Source: Leuctra nigra (taxonomy: Eukaryota > Arthropoda > Insecta > Plecoptera > Leuctridae). From it: a DNA stretch of 64,000 nucleotides. A model generated the notes under the pieces. That model worked only from the letters and a program-made list of their open reading frames with translations, was not told the origin of the DNA and did not search any database. This document shows positions 26,301 to 36,710 of this stretch, piece after piece. How positions within the stretch are numbered: the stretch's first letter is position 1; each line of letters begins with the position of its first letter. A program made the position numbers and the translations under genes. The DNA lies in contig OW203773.1 of the NCBI GenBank assembly GCA_934045905.1, positions 18,897,246 to 18,961,245 on the forward strand, given 5' to 3'.

Positions 26301-29300
26301 TAATGTGATTATATTTGCTGTCAAAAGTTACCCAGCATTGCGAATTGAGTGAGCTAAGAAACTTAATTTGTAGGCGAAGTGCAAATGCTTATAATGATTA
26401 TAGCTTATTGTTTTATATTTACTATTTTAATGACTGAACTACGTAATTAATATATTTGTTATATTAACGGAATTTGTTATTACTGTGGTTAGTATAGTAA
26501 GATTCATATTCCGCATATTTTAATCATGTTAATTACAAGCTATGATAAATTGCACAAAAAGAATTTGTATGCTACATTATTCATTATCAACCAATATTCC
26601 TATCCCCTTATATTTTACAAGTCCATTAAAAACTTTAAACGTGAGAAATCTTAATACGCGCGAAGTTATTGCTGGTCCACCATAGCTTTATTGCATGTCT
26701 CGGCTCGCTAGACGGCTGCGCTGTGGACAGGCTTACGTCATGCGCGAGCTTGACGCAAACGCGTCCGCCAGTTGGACCTACCTGGCTGAGCGTAGAGATG
26801 GTTCTACCATGCGCTAGGACATAAACAGATCAGCCGTTGAGCATGGTGATAGCGTTGTGGACGGAGTTAAAGCTGATAGAACATTGCGTCCATGTGGGTC
26901 CAATTGTCTCCTCTTGCCCCTCCCATGCAGTTACACAGCGAAAATAACACGCATAATAATTTATCTTTCATTAGATTTGTACGACAATTTTCAAGGAAAG
27001 TGAAGGAGTTAAAGGGGATAGAATATTTGGTTCATGGACGTCAATTTGCCTCTTGCGATTAGACAGATACTACGGTAAAAAATCAAATATAATAACTGTG
27101 CACTTTATTGAGAGTAAAACGACGGCCCCTCTTGACCATGCCCTGGATTTCCGTGTAGATTCAACGAACGAATAATATGGTATTAAATGGAAATGTGCCG
27201 ATTTACTAAGTATTGTGTGTGTTCATTGTTCTATGAATGTGAGGGAAGAATTAAAATGTTCGGTCCATGGACCGCTTTGCCCCGCCTCTGGACTTCATGA
27301 GACCGAAATACGTCATATTAGTGAAACGTAAAGAAACCTATTAATTTGACAGACGATATTATTTTGTACGCCTTTTTTCAACATTGTCTCTTACATCTTC
27401 TCTGTTGTAGCTATAGGTAGTTCTTCATAATTATTTTTGTTTATTATATAAATGAAGGAAACTAGTAGCTGAAATAAAGCGAAATAAATGGATGAGACCG
27501 GTACAGAGTTTCTGCCTGAGTCAACTTGCTCGTGGTGATATCCAAAACGTTTTCAACTTTCAAAATAACTGCGTTCATATATTTTTGAAAATATTCCTCT
27601 TGGTACATACATGTGTGAGCGTATATTTCTGTCCAGAAAAATTGAACGGGAGATTTCTATTCACTGAGAAGTAGTCTAGATACATTCCTCTCCGTATTTC
27701 CAGCGGCATAATGAGGGGTATTGCATTCTTATTAATACTGTCCGCTAACTGGTGATCTAAATCCATCTTCACTTCAATGTCAGTAGATGATAACGTGAGA
27801 ACACTTATAGAAGAGCCGAAATATAAGAAAATACTACTTTATGACCTGTAATTTTGAAATTATTTTGCAAAGAGGCGATCCTGGGAAAAGGTGACATATG
27901 TTTTTCGAACCATAAATAAGTTATTACATTTTCAAGTATTACCTCTATAATATTATTGTGCAATAACATAAATCTTGTAATTATTCAGAATGTATTTAAA
28001 CAACGTTATTAGGGTAATTCGAGCGATACCACGTGACTAAAAGTAGGAAATCACGTTATTGGCCAAACTACTGCACTAAAAGAGGAGGGAGGACATTTTT
28101 TTTATTCAGAAAGTGATTTTACAACTAACAGTATCTTTTTTAACACGTCATTATTGTTGTACCGTAAAATAAGACTTTTTTATTTGTGAAAAAAAAACAT
28201 AATTTTAGTTTTACCACGGTTTTATTGCCCCCACCTACGGACTTACACGAGTGCTCATTTTGTTCACAAAGAATTGGCGGATGTCATGACTGAGCCCAAA
28301 TTTAGAAAACTTAATTCCTACTTTGACTGTAAAAATACACTAAAACTGTAATATTTGACTATAAAATCCGGTACGTTTTATATTTTTTTTGTAAACATTT
28401 AAACAAAAAATAAGAAAAAGGGGGCCGTTAGCCCATAACTAGTATGAATATTCTCTGCAAGTTTCGTGTCATTCAGATAAACGGTTTTGTCAATAAGATG
28501 TCGAAAGTCACTTGCATTTTACACATTTTGAAAACGTCCCGGATTTATTTGTGGTGCTCAAAAACGACAAATGACACTTGATATCATATGTTACAGCTCC
28601 CTCTTCCGAAATATGAAAGCAAATTAATATTGTCATTCTTCGGTCGAATTTCCTCATAGCCATTTGCTTCGCTGCAGAACAGTGCGACGTTAAGCCCCAG
28701 ACAAAAAAAAGGCATCTAGGACAATGGCGACATGTGAATGATTATTATTATGATGAGGGAGAAACGAATTGGTAAGGATAGACGGTGGGAAGGAGGCGGC
28801 TGTGTCATGAGTGGGAACCTTCCCAACACTTGCTCATGGACTGAGGGAAACCACAAGACAATCGCAGTTACGAGATACGACTGTTACAATCAAACCCGGT
28901 TCCTCCAGAATGTCGTTCCAGAGCGTTTCAGTATGAGCGAATATTTTTAAATAAAATTAATATATGTTATGTTTTCTTTAAGACATTGTGTTTTATAAGT
29001 AAAAGAGTATCAATTTGTTTACGTTATGGATTATTTGTGCCCTATAAAGGTCAGGAGGTTCGATTCAACCATTAAAATGACTAACAGCAGGAAATCGTTT
29101 CGATTCCCATCCGTTTCGCTATCTTCGTGCTGATGTTTCCAACAAATAGGTCACATGTTATCAGTGAATGTCAAACGCCATGAGACTGGTCACGTGATTT
29201 CCACCATGCTGTGTGGGAGTTTCTGCTGATAAGAGATATCACATTCGCAGGATGATTTACCAGGGGTGCTTGGTAATACTCCTAAAACATGTACTATTTT

Positions 29301-32300
29301 CTTGCAGGTAAATTGGTTAATTTGAAAAAAACAAAGGTGAAAAATTTTTCAACTACAGTCCCCGTTAGAACCATGTTTTTTAAATGTTGACATTCGTTCA
29401 TTATCTGAATTTTCTTTAGAGAACAGCTTTATTTTAAATAGGTGGATTTATTTAATTTGAAATATTTTCTATCTGCCTCTTAGTTAAAAAAAAAATATAT
29501 ATAGGTATAAAAAAACTTTTAAGGTGCTGCAAGCGCGGGCGATTTTGCTGCTTTTTGTAGACACTTTTTGCGATACGATTGGAGACGAAATGGGTAGACC
29601 AAATTATTTGAAATTTTAATCGTGATTAGATAAAATACAAACTTAGGGTTATCCCTTGGTACATTTTTAATTTTTTGTTTAGTAAATTAGTAATAATTAG
29701 TGGATTTCTGGGGAAAAATTAGCTATTTTCTCGTCTCCCTGGGCGCCATATAAAATTAAATTTCAAAAATGTGCCTAGGGATAACCCTAAGTTTGTTTTT
29801 CATCTAATCATGATTAAAATTTGAGATCAATTGGTTTACGGGTTTGGTCTCCAATCGTATCGCAAATTTCATCGTTTTGCGCGGTTTTGTTGAATAACCG
29901 GCGCCTAATTAACGATGCAATAAGCAAAAATTAAAAAGGGCTACTAATACAATCAGACTGATCATGTGAACATCCTGTAAAAGTTACACTCACTTATGAA
30001 ACAATTTTTCTCTCTCAATTTTCTAAAACGAACGAGCGCTAGTATCACCTTAATTTTTAACTTTTTAAAATAAAAAAAATAAAAAACAATTGCACATATT
30101 CCACCTCCACCGATTAATTGATTATCATGAATAAAATGTCCTTATTGATTTGCGGTGTAAACTATTCACTTTTTGATCAGTTATCTATTCGTTTAACGTT
30201 GGAGCAGCTACTTCTAAAAATTGTTTTTAAAAAGCAATTCGTATAATTAAAAATTCGTTTTAATAAAATAATGTTACCTTTGACTTTTGATGCACTTTGA
30301 GTGTTATAAAACGCTATCCTGTGACTGAGGGGAAGCGGTAGGATGGGAGGCCCTAAATGGCGATTTTTCAAATTCACGCTTTAGTAGGAATTAACAGCAC
30401 TCGACACAATTTTGGGTTGGTACCCCTCCCCCTCCCACCCTCCCTACACTCAGCGCACGCCTTTGTTGGAAATCTGAATGACCACTTGTAATTTATTTTC
30501 AATTTGGTAGGTAAATAATAGACTTATCCAACTAGATATCAATCTGTGACTAATGATTAAGGATTGTTTTACTTCTATTCATCTGTAAGTTTACGGTTTA
30601 TAAATCTGAAATAGGTTGTCATTTTTGAAAACTTCGTTTAGTCTAATAAAATTAAATGCCCACTGATAAGGTACGCCGGACGCGTCTTTCAATACCCTAA
30701 TCGAGCCCAACTCAATACAAGTGTTTAGAGACTAAAGTACTGAACAAATATTTTCTAGCAATTCAAATTATTTTATGTCGTCCTTCAAATGACTTCCTAC
30801 TGTCAATTCTTAGTACCTTAGGTAGTTACCTAAGGGCCTAAACACCTGGTGCCTGTTTAGTGTTTCGTCACACAAAAACACTTTACAATACAATATTGGT
30901 ATATTGTACCTACAATAAACCTAGCCGACAATATTAGAGAATCTATAGTCTGATCTAAACATTCGTTGTTATTAATGCGACGTCCAAAAGTAGATACTTG
31001 GGGTATATCGCACTTTTGCGTATGCTTATGGTGTTGATCTGAAATATTGGCCCTAATTTAATATTAATGATTATTATAATCATTGATTAAAACCAACCTC
31101 TTCTGCTCATTTTGTTTCGCCTTGCTTGTAATCAACGGAATATTTGTCTCGTGTCCGAGTTTTGACATCGAGAAATTTGTATCTTCTTATAAAGTGTTTA
31201 AATCTACTTTCCGAACAATGTCTTTACTTTCAAACTGTCAACAATTACTTGAGTAAAAACTAAAATATTGCGGGACACCTCACTTAGCTGTTTCACTATG
31301 AATGTGAGTGTTAGAATGTTTGGTTATACCGAATATATTCGGCGTTAAATGCGCGTAAAATGCAAATTTTCGAACCAATGAGTTGGGCTCGATTAGAATA
31401 TGGAAAGACGCATACCGTGTAGTTTATTGATACCATTGAAAACTGTGTTGGATTATTTTCCGAATGCACAATAAAGATCAAATATCATATTCATAAATAT
31501 GTTGAGAATAAAGTATATCACAATAATGTGTGTACATATCCGTACAATTTTAAAATACGTGATATTTGCTACGCTTTTTAGCGAACCTAGATTGATTTTT
31601 TTTGCTACTATGTTTCTCTCCTTCACATAAAATACGACAAATAGAAAAGATTACTTTTGTCATCAGAATTATCATCTACTTTTTCTGATATAGCTTGAAA
31701 GTTCTGCGACTCAATGTCAGACCGCCGTCCCATACGCCATTGCTGATATAAATAGATTGAAGTGGCATGATTCATTAGTTCATCATGAACTGAATACACG
31801 TGTGAAAGCGTTTATTCCAAATATATTAAAACTTATTTCCAACTCACTGTGTGTATCTTAAAGAAATTAGTCTTCATTAATACATATTTTCTTTCTGAGA
31901 CCGTTTATTTATAATATTTTCGTTTTGAACCAAGTATACCATTTGCTTAGATTCTCGTGTACCTATATAAATTGACGAAATTAAGCTATTGTGTTTACAT
32001 TACAGTAGTTATTTCATTCAAATAATTTGTAATCTAACACCATATTATTATGTTCAATATGCACAATATGGATTTATTGAACCTTAAATTTTATTGACCA
32101 ATGTCAATTCATTTAATTGTTTTTCTATATTATCTCTTCTTTATTCATTATCAAGTTACAATAATATGCCTTTCACGGGTGCTTTTTATCATTCGTGTGG
32201 AGGTCATGCTTTGAATTTTTTGATTTGAGATTATTAATTATTATTTTGTAGAGTTGTTTTCTTTTACAACAAACCAAATTGCAGTGAAATCACATCACAA

Positions 32301-33104
32301 TTATGAAAACAGGACATATTTTTCTGAATGTACCTCTGACACGGGTCTCATGTAGCTTGATGGTTTTTATACAAGTTGCTCTGAAGTTCAAAATTATATC
32401 AAATTTTGTACCATATTAAATAAAATTTTCCCCCAAAAATAGTATACCTTTATCCAATTATTTGTAAATAGAATGGTGACCTCAATAATTGGTAAAGATG
32501 ATTAGATACATTATTCCAAATGTGTTTAAATAATTCGATAAAATCATGATCTTTTTATAGTCAGATATTTTTGTAGTAATTTGTGTTTATAAATATTATT
32601 ACCTAGTTATTTAATTATATTAAATATAATAATTTGCACGTGACATACATTGCTGCCAGCTTCTTGTTTCGACCCATTCAGATCATCTGTCATAATGCGT
32701 GTGTTTTCTCTCGATATTCTATAGTTGTAATGTTAATCGGCAGTTAAAATCCCAGTAGAAATCTTTAATACCGTATTCAAAGTTAAACATCCCAAAATAT
32801 GATACTGAACGTATTATAATTTTATCCTTAAAATATTCTATATTTATCTCAAAATTATCCTATATTAGTTATATTACTCACTGGGAGGCCTATTGTTCGA
32901 AAAAAAAACATGATTTAATATTTCATGATACTTTCCTGGTGGTTTATTTGTGTAATTATCCAAGTCTTGAGTTATCCACTCACCCGCATACACTCCCGTC
33001 AACATAGCCACACAGACACACGCAAACAGAATCATCTTAATAGTCATTGCTCCTTTCAATTGATGCTGGGACAATCTGTAGAGCACAAGGATCTCGACTC
33101 AACT
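11331..33104 (-). CDS. pacifastin-type serine protease inhibitor precursor (gene span)
   Basis: A secreted multi-domain inhibitor assembled from four exons: signal peptide (33047-32984), then three pacifastin light-chain domains (16560-16417, 15761-15639, 11584-11465). Each domain has six cysteines in the family order, with a CNxCxC core and a CTxxxC end. Every junction is phase 1: each exon ends after the first base of a codon and the next supplies two, so domains join without a frame break. Pacifastin peptides are small cysteine-knot inhibitors of trypsin- and chymotrypsin-like proteases in arthropod haemolymph, where they restrain melanisation. Intron 1 is about 16 kb and holds a P-like transposon and retrotransposon relics. 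Exon 4 may be followed by further exons outside the window, or read through to a stop at 11331. The assignment of exon 1 to this gene is inferred from phase and position. Confidence 0.75.
11465..11584 (-). CDS. pacifastin exon 4 (inhibitor domain 3)
   Basis: Encodes a domain of the form NCDPGKLFKKECNSCRC, then GSDGRSATCTQKFC: six cysteines with spacing typical of pacifastin light-chain domains. The acceptor is a tandem CAGCAG (starts at 11584 or 11581), both in frame and differing by one codon. The donor is cgtg|gtaata, the same as at exon 3. The encoded domain closely resembles domain 2 (shared KKECN, DGRSA, CTQKFC), suggesting exon duplication. The frame stays open past the donor to a stop at 11331. 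Confidence 0.82.
11600..12900. other. intron sequence
   Basis: Non-coding sequence between exons 4 and 3. I tested 12295-12365 for a decayed inhibitor domain because of several TGC codons, but the cysteines fall in different frames. Nothing else is supported. Confidence 0.4.
12906..14048 (+). pseudogene. non-LTR retrotransposon reverse transcriptase remnant (jockey/CR1-like)
   Basis: The frame from 12906 reads through RT motif A (FIDFSKAFDT), motif B (AQGSILGPTLYLLYVNNM) and motif C, here YADE rather than YADD, to a stop near 13256. A frameshift then leads into NYKKTKVMHIR and, from 13335, the thumb and C-terminal region (YLGVMIDKTFKFK, MRYGILTWGHA) to a stop at 13832. The same frame continues with RKVQYVVPRYNNNYGK and FNNLPETF to 14048. 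The 5' half of ORF2 and any ORF1 are missing, as usual for a 5'-truncated insertion. The altered catalytic motif, frameshift and stops make it inactive. The plus-strand copy lies in intron 3 of the pacifastin gene. Confidence 0.88.
14049..14330 (+). repeat. 3' untranslated tail of the retrotransposon
   Basis: Downstream of the last RT stop the sequence becomes tagtttagtttagtttag and ends in aaataaataaaataaataca, consistent with the 3' UTR and simple tail of the preceding non-LTR copy. The exact end is not defined. Confidence 0.45.
14501..15658 (-). repeat. 61-bp minisatellite spanning the donor of pacifastin exon 3
   Basis: Nineteen near-identical copies of a 61-bp unit. On the minus strand each contains the last 20 bases of exon 3 (ending cgagacactcgtg) followed by the donor gtaatatc and about 41 intron bases. 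The exon-proximal copy is the true junction (exon end 15639, intron from 15638). Variation among copies is slight (tct/tca/tcg before cgatgg, ctttgac or ctgtgac), so the expansion is recent or homogenised. Because 61 is not a multiple of three, reading through the first donor soon meets a stop. Confidence 0.95.
15639..15761 (-). CDS. pacifastin exon 3 (inhibitor domain 2)
   Basis: The acceptor is a strong pyrimidine tract, ttcttcctcatcttcag, before 15761. The 123-nt exon encodes ETIVDCVPGKSFKKECNT, then CRCSSDGRSAACTQKFC and IHRDTR, a complete six-cysteine pacifastin domain. Entry and exit are phase 1. The donor cgtg|gtaata is the first of 19 tandem copies in the adjoining minisatellite. Basic residues after the sixth cysteine (HRDTR, RRDKR in exon 4) could be cleavage sites that release single inhibitor peptides. 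Confidence 0.85.
15762..16416. other. intron 2 of the pacifastin gene
   Basis: A 655-bp AT-rich intron between exons 3 and 2 with repeated cagtatac-like words and nothing else that I can name. Confidence 0.5.
16417..16560 (-). CDS. pacifastin exon 2 (inhibitor domain 1)
   Basis: The 144-nt exon encodes GGDLATQPCEPGDTIRQQ, then CNTCTCALQGDGYQCTKNIC: six cysteines spaced C-x9-C-x2-C-x1-C-x8-C-x4-C, which fits the pacifastin light-chain consensus. It enters and leaves in phase 1 (donor cgag|gtcagt). Its incoming two bases complete the glycine codon left open by the signal-peptide exon at 32984. The domain is more diverged than domains 2 and 3. An overlapping frame starting with MEDGSIKCNK is a shadow. 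Confidence 0.82.
16561..18719. other. intron 1 sequence with a diverged repeat at 18170-18420
   Basis: Mostly unrecognised AT-rich DNA. From about 18170 to 18420 it resembles the repeated block at 33450-33700, 36390-36650 and 39050-39290: shared words include gaatactttgtt, then tattattctgaaat and acgagacttcc-like sequence. It is probably an old copy of the same dispersed repeat. Confidence 0.45.
18930..19376 (+). pseudogene. 3' remnant of a jockey/CR1-like RT
   Basis: Translating across one frameshift and two stops gives the C-terminal hallmarks of this retrotransposon group: SHIRNGFCEWGNSSKKNIDR, IIILQKRAVMIIL, CKIKVRELGIMTVPGIYN, and finally a lysine-rich stretch with NFPQKIKDI and FYNNLKDYLI. 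The element is 5' truncated and dead. A simple A-rich tail (aaataaataaatgaaatg) ends near 19620. It lies in intron 1, antisense to the pacifastin gene. Confidence 0.75.
19620..22061. other. intron 1 sequence
   Basis: No exon or element ends are supported. A small direct repeat of ggatttcttccgt occurs three times at 20740-20790, and a short TA microsatellite lies at about 21470. Confidence 0.4.
22142..22160 (+). repeat. P-like element internal inverted repeat, left
   Basis: tgacgtaagcctgaccaca, the partner of 26722-26740 with one mismatch, at the same distance from its end. It lies upstream of the transposase start and could be a transposase-binding or promoter site. It contains a CRE-like tgacgtaa. 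Confidence 0.85.
22239..25924 (+). CDS. P-element/THAP9-like transposase, three exons, intact frame
   Basis: Exons 22239-22612, 23434-23550 and 23719-25924 join in phase 2 both times (donors ag|gttggt and ctag|gtgaga; acceptors ttttccag and tattgcag), giving 898 residues, close to the roughly 900 of vertebrate THAP9. Residues 1-90 form a THAP zinc finger: C4, C9, C50, H53, with W32, P23 and a SVPSV box at 82-86. A leucine-rich coiled coil follows around 177-205 (KRLEAENKRLK). The RNase-H-like core has D310 (SFDEMKV), D383 (VSDMGTSN), a conserved FNDAPHLLKLARN near 418-430, and D612/D615 in LNQDVLDNFF, where P and THAP9 proteins have a glutamate at the second position. No stop or frameshift is seen. 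It cuts and pastes its element by binding the ends through the THAP domain. Activity is doubtful given the E-to-D change. Confidence 0.9.
22780..23245 (+). mobile_element. relic of the 62485-type hAT element inside transposase intron 1
   Basis: Parallels 62800-63175 over most of its length: actgcgat-agaac, gctcaggmaaaatgaatg, catcctgt, the phrase attccat(c/t)aaat, and the closing gaaccggaacctttatgc. It is diverged and lacks one end, so it is older than the copy at 62485. It makes up much of the 821-bp first intron of the transposase gene. Confidence 0.65.
23246..23310 (+). mobile_element. head fragment of the Helitron-like GAGCGAGCG family
   Basis: Begins ttgagcgagcgaagcgagcg and continues tctcattttcgcac, then ttttggcac, like the copy at 48511 (which has tctccttttggc and ggcacggacctctg). 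Only the first 60 or so bases are present. Confidence 0.6.
26722..26740 (-). repeat. P-like element internal inverted repeat, right
   Basis: tgtggacaggcttacgtca, the inverted partner of 22142-22160 (18 of 19 bases), ending 71 bp before the right terminus. Confidence 0.85.
26821..29518. other. intron 1 sequence
   Basis: No supported exon or RNA gene. At 28680-28705 the phrase gcgacgttaagccccagac plus an A run resembles the 3' end of a retroposed sequence, but I cannot define an element. Confidence 0.35.
29523..30049. mobile_element. piggyBac-like hairpin MITE, copy 1
   Basis: A 527-bp element bounded by TTAA (29519-29522 and 30050-30053), with ends ggtgctgcaagcg and cgctagtatcacc. The interior is a long imperfect palindrome: aattttaatcgtgattag and acttagggttatccc recur inverted as gggataaccctaagt and ctaatcatgattaaaatt. 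No coding capacity. TTAA duplication is the mark of piggyBac insertion. A second copy lies at 38417. Confidence 0.82.
30054..32983. other. intron 1 sequence
   Basis: About 2.9 kb of AT-rich DNA in which I support no exon, RNA or element boundary. Confidence 0.4.
32984..33047 (-). CDS. pacifastin exon 1 (signal peptide)
   Basis: Encodes MTIKMILFACVCVAMLTGVY and A, a textbook signal peptide (basic start, hydrophobic core, small residues before the cut), then a phase-1 donor gcgg|gtgagt that fits the insect consensus exactly. The next minus-strand exon in matching phase is 16560. An in-frame upstream Met at 33086 would add 13 residues; I prefer 33047 because it gives a normal-length signal sequence. 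Linkage to the inhibitor domains is inferred, not proven. Confidence 0.7.
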
Positions 33105-33170
33105 GATGATTGGGGTCCAGTGACAGATCACTCTGTTGTGAAGCGTCAGAGAGAGTGACGTCATTGGTAG
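33048..33170 (-). promoter_or_regulatory. candidate promoter of the pacifastin gene
   Basis: On the minus strand, tcagtt at 33106-33101 matches the arthropod initiator (start site about 33104, 57-nt leader). Downstream, agattg at +28 to +33 partly fits a DPE. Upstream lie a perfect CRE palindrome tgacgtca (33156-33163) and an overlapping CCAAT (33167-33163). There is no TATA box. This is motif reading only. Confidence 0.4.
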
Positions 33171-33740
33171 AGGAGGGGGGTTAATCATGGAGAGGCTGTA
33201 GGGATATCTGAGTCTCCATCAGTGTGATGCAATCGCGATGTTCATGTTTGTAGGAGATAATAGGGGAAGTCTCGGGAGATTTATTGCGTTATGTTTGTAA
33301 ATATCAACACAAGTAATTATGAGAATCACACTATTCACTTGAGAAATTCACATTTTCATTCATAAATATCATTTTCGAATTGCATGGGATATTTGGAGGG
33401 AAGAACGGCATGTAACTGGAATCAGGATTGTGATGTAATTTCTAAGTTTCCAACAATGTAGTGAATACTTTGTTGCCACGGCAATATTGCAAATTGCTAA
33501 GTTATTGTTAATTTTCTTGTTTTAGTATTGTTAGAAATGTATCATGCTTTGTAAATTGATTATTTGAAAACTATTTATCCCACAACAGAAGTAATGCCAT
33601 ATTATCTGATCTGTATTCAACAACATCTCAACTTTTATAACATAACATTCACCAGACTTCTCTTGATTAACTGCGTGTTTCATTCCACCAGAAAATGTCT
33701 AATGTACGCTGCGGCTACATTTTTAATATTTAAAAAAAAC
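33166..33740. repeat. dispersed repeat, copy A
   Basis: About 575 bp starting ggtagaggaggggggttaat and ending near gctgcggctac, matched in direct orientation by 36111-36670. Partial, older copies occur near 18170 and 39050. Copy A begins exactly at the CCAAT/CRE cluster upstream of pacifastin exon 1. No termini or coding sequence are evident. Confidence 0.75.
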
Positions 33741-34224
33741 GTGGCTATTTTCATGCAAAAACTGATATAAGAACGACCCTTGATTTTACCAATTTCGTTT
33801 TCTTTTCAGAAATAAAGCTATTTGAACTCTGGAGTTTGGAAAAAAAATCGATTTTGTTGCTTCCAGTGAAAGCGCCCTAAATTGTGACTCAATAGAGCTA
33901 TGTCTCTCAAAATTTTCAATACATTATCGTGCATAAATGTATAAGCTACAACATCATATCTCATATCCCGTATCTCAAAGAATTATTGGTAATGTTAGTG
34001 CCTTCCAAATTACGGGAAGAAAAATTATTTCCCAAAATTTAAAAAAAATAAAATCACCAGAGTGTTATAAAATAACATAAGGTGCAATTTCTCTAGACCT
34101 ATAAGATTCATTGTCCATAAATTAGCAATGTTAATAGTTATAAATAACTTTCCTAACTATTTTTTTTTTGGAAAAAAGTACTTTTTTGTGTAAATCTTCA
34201 TTTTTGGCATTGTCTGTACATGTC

Positions 34225-34385
34225 TTGGGAGTTAAAAAAAATATGAAAAATTAAATTTTATACATATTAAAAGTTAATATGTAAAATATAAATTTAAATA
34301 TTTGAATTTAAATTTTTGAAAAAAAAAATGGAAAAAATGGCGCTCATAACCAAGTCGTTAAGCGCCAAAAAAAAAATAAAAAAAT
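34225..34385 (+). repeat. non-LTR 3' UTR fragment
   Basis: Shares attaaaagttaatat..., a tttttgaaaaa tract and the closing accaagtcgttaagcgc with the tails of the retrotransposon fragments at 36711 and 47342. The coding part is absent. Confidence 0.5.
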
Positions 34386-35260
34386 TTGCTTGATATCAAG
34401 CAATATAATGTAATCTTTGAATTCTGAAAATTTCGTGTTGTTATTATACATGATGTAAAAGTCACAATATTATTAAAATGTCATTCTTTGCCTAATATTA
34501 TGTTTTTAATTTGGTTGCATTCAACGTCCGTGTTCATCTATACTCATACAGTTAGCCACAAATCAGGTACAGACTCTCGTGTTTCTTTGATTATATTTGC
34601 AGGCTCAATTTCATGGCAAAGTTCAAAACCGATAGAACCATACTATTGTGTTATTATTTATGAAGCGACTTAGTATAAAATTGTTTCACTTGCTCTTCCT
34701 TTACTATTATTATCATCAAATTAAATATCTGCATAACTTGGTTGAATTTGATATTTATTCGAATACATACAAAGGAATGGATATGGATATGGAAGTGAAG
34801 TGAAGTTAGGAGATACTGTACAGATAAATTATATTTCCATATTATATAAGAATTGACGACAGCAAAGGGAAATTAGCATATGATATATCAAATATACCTA
34901 ATTGATTTTAATATCTTAGGGTAGTTAATAAGTGTTTAAAGAGTTTAAAAATTCCAAATAAGATATCGTATTCTGAGGTTGTATTTCGTACAACAGAAGA
35001 TAACCCCCTTCTAGCTTGATGTTTGAGCTTCTATTCTGGCTATGCTAGCTTGTCTTGTGTTAGCAGTCTTAAAGCATATATTTCATGCTCCCTACCTGAT
35101 GTTTGAGGCTAGTTTTTCAGTTTTTATAATGTCTTGTCTTCCGTGGAAAATGTTATAATCCACCTCGATGTATTCTTTGAGTCTTCCCAAGACACCTCCA
35201 GTTCTATTCTCCAAGCAATTACAATCTGTTGCATTGAGAGTCTAACTGAACCCAACAAGT

Positions 35261-35560
35261 GTGTTTGGGGATAGTCCATCTAATATGTCTACTAGGAATG
35301 TAATGTTGAAATCCGTCAAAAGCATCACAATGATTGAGTTACTAGATGTTATCGAATATTCTAGAAGGGAAGTAAAATCATTAAATCCCAAAAATTCAAA
35401 TAGTCAATTCTCTCTTCTATGGTTAAATACGCGTCTCCACATATTTCAAGGAAGTATTGAAATAAGTGAAATAAATTTGTTAATTATAGAAAAAATACAA
35501 ACAATGATATTATTGTTCATAAAATATTTTGGAATATTATTGAAAGGAGTGAAGCCTTAA
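35261..35560 (+). other. unassigned 99-codon open frame
   Basis: An open frame starting MFGDSPSNMSTRNVMLKS with no domain I recognise, no codon-level sign of selection and no splice context. It may be a chance frame or a decayed retroelement piece. Confidence 0.15.
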
Positions 35561-36110
35561 AGTGGCTGGATCGATCGATTTTCTGAAGTATTGGAGAGCT
35601 TTCACTAATTTATTAAGTGTAAAAAAATCACGTTTATAAATTATTTTACCACATAATTTACTTTTATAATATACTGGGTAGTTGAAATATACAACATTTA
35701 AAGGGTATTTATACGTTATCTTATTATTTAGAGCAGTTTTAAAGCCACAAAGAAGTTAGTTTTAAATTGGATATTAAAGATTTTTCTATAATTTTTACAA
35801 TGCGGTACAATATGGCAACATCGTACTTTGGAAATTTTGGTTTGTGTGGAATCATGATGGCTGAGTTTGCTGAGCTTACACCTAGAGTTTACTTTTATGA
35901 AAAGTCAAGGTATCTTTAGCAGGCATTTAGTGCCTTCTAACTACCTTGAGCACTCCCATGTTGCCAAGAGTATTTTGACTTGATTCGCAATTTGAATTGA
36001 ATCACCTATAAATTTTTATTTAGGACACGATGATATTGGTTTATATTTTTTTAATGAAAGTAAATAGATCAAAGATTCTATCTTATATAGGTTTTTTGAA
36101 AATCTATGGA

Positions 36111-36670
36111 GGTAGAGGAGGGGGGTTAATCATGGAGAGGCTGTAGGGATATCTGAGTCTCCATCAGTGTGATGCAATCGCGATGTTCATGTTTGTAGAA
36201 GATAATAGGGGAAGTCTCGGGAGATTTACTGCGTTATGTTTGTAAATATCAACACAAATAATTATGATAAACACACTATTCACCTGAGAAATTTATATTT
36301 TTATTTCTACAAATCATTTTCGAATGGCATGTGATATTTTTGAGGGAAGAGCATGTAGCTGGAATCAGGATTGTGATGTAATTTCTAAGTTTTCAACAAT
36401 GTAGTGAATACTTTGTTGCCACGGCAATGCTGCATATTGCAACGTCATTGTCAATTTCCCAGCTTTAGAATTGTTAGAAATGTATCATGCTTGTAAATTA
36501 ATTCTTTGAGAACGTTTAATCCAACAACAAAGATAATGCCATATTATCTGTATTCAGCAACATCTCAACTTTTATAACAATATTCACCAGACTTCTATAA
36601 CCATCTTGAAAATCTTCCACCAGAAAACGCCTAATGTAGGCTGCGGCAACATTTTTTATATTTATGAGAT
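36111..36670. repeat. dispersed repeat, copy B
   Basis: Second copy of the 33166 repeat, about 90 percent similar by eye (same opening ggtagaggaggggggttaat, same gatgcaatcgcgatgttcat), with small indels. It is directly repeated about 2.9 kb to the right of copy A. Confidence 0.75.
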
Positions 36671-36710
36671 ATGCCTATTTAGTATTTATAGGTATTAAGG
36701 TAGAGGTATA

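Larger units (their letters stand above)
22071..26811 (+). mobile_element. P-element-like DNA transposon, apparently full length
   Basis: A 4741-bp element flanked by a direct repeat cgctaggac (22062-22070 and 26812-26820). The left end begins catgatgcaataatata, close to the Drosophila P terminus as I remember it; the right end, inverted, begins catggtagaaccat. Exactly 71 bp inside each end lies a 19-bp inverted repeat (22142-22160 and 26722-26740, 18 of 19 matching). This symmetry supports the boundaries. P elements normally make 8-bp duplications; here 9 bases match, so either the right end is at 26812 or one base matches by chance. The element encodes a THAP transposase in the plus direction and sits in intron 1 of the minus-strand pacifastin gene. 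Confidence 0.88.

Noticed and set aside
29640..29790. Homing-endonuclease-like site (tagggataaccc)
   Set aside because: The phrase is one half of the MITE's internal palindrome and differs from known meganuclease sites; no endonuclease gene is present.
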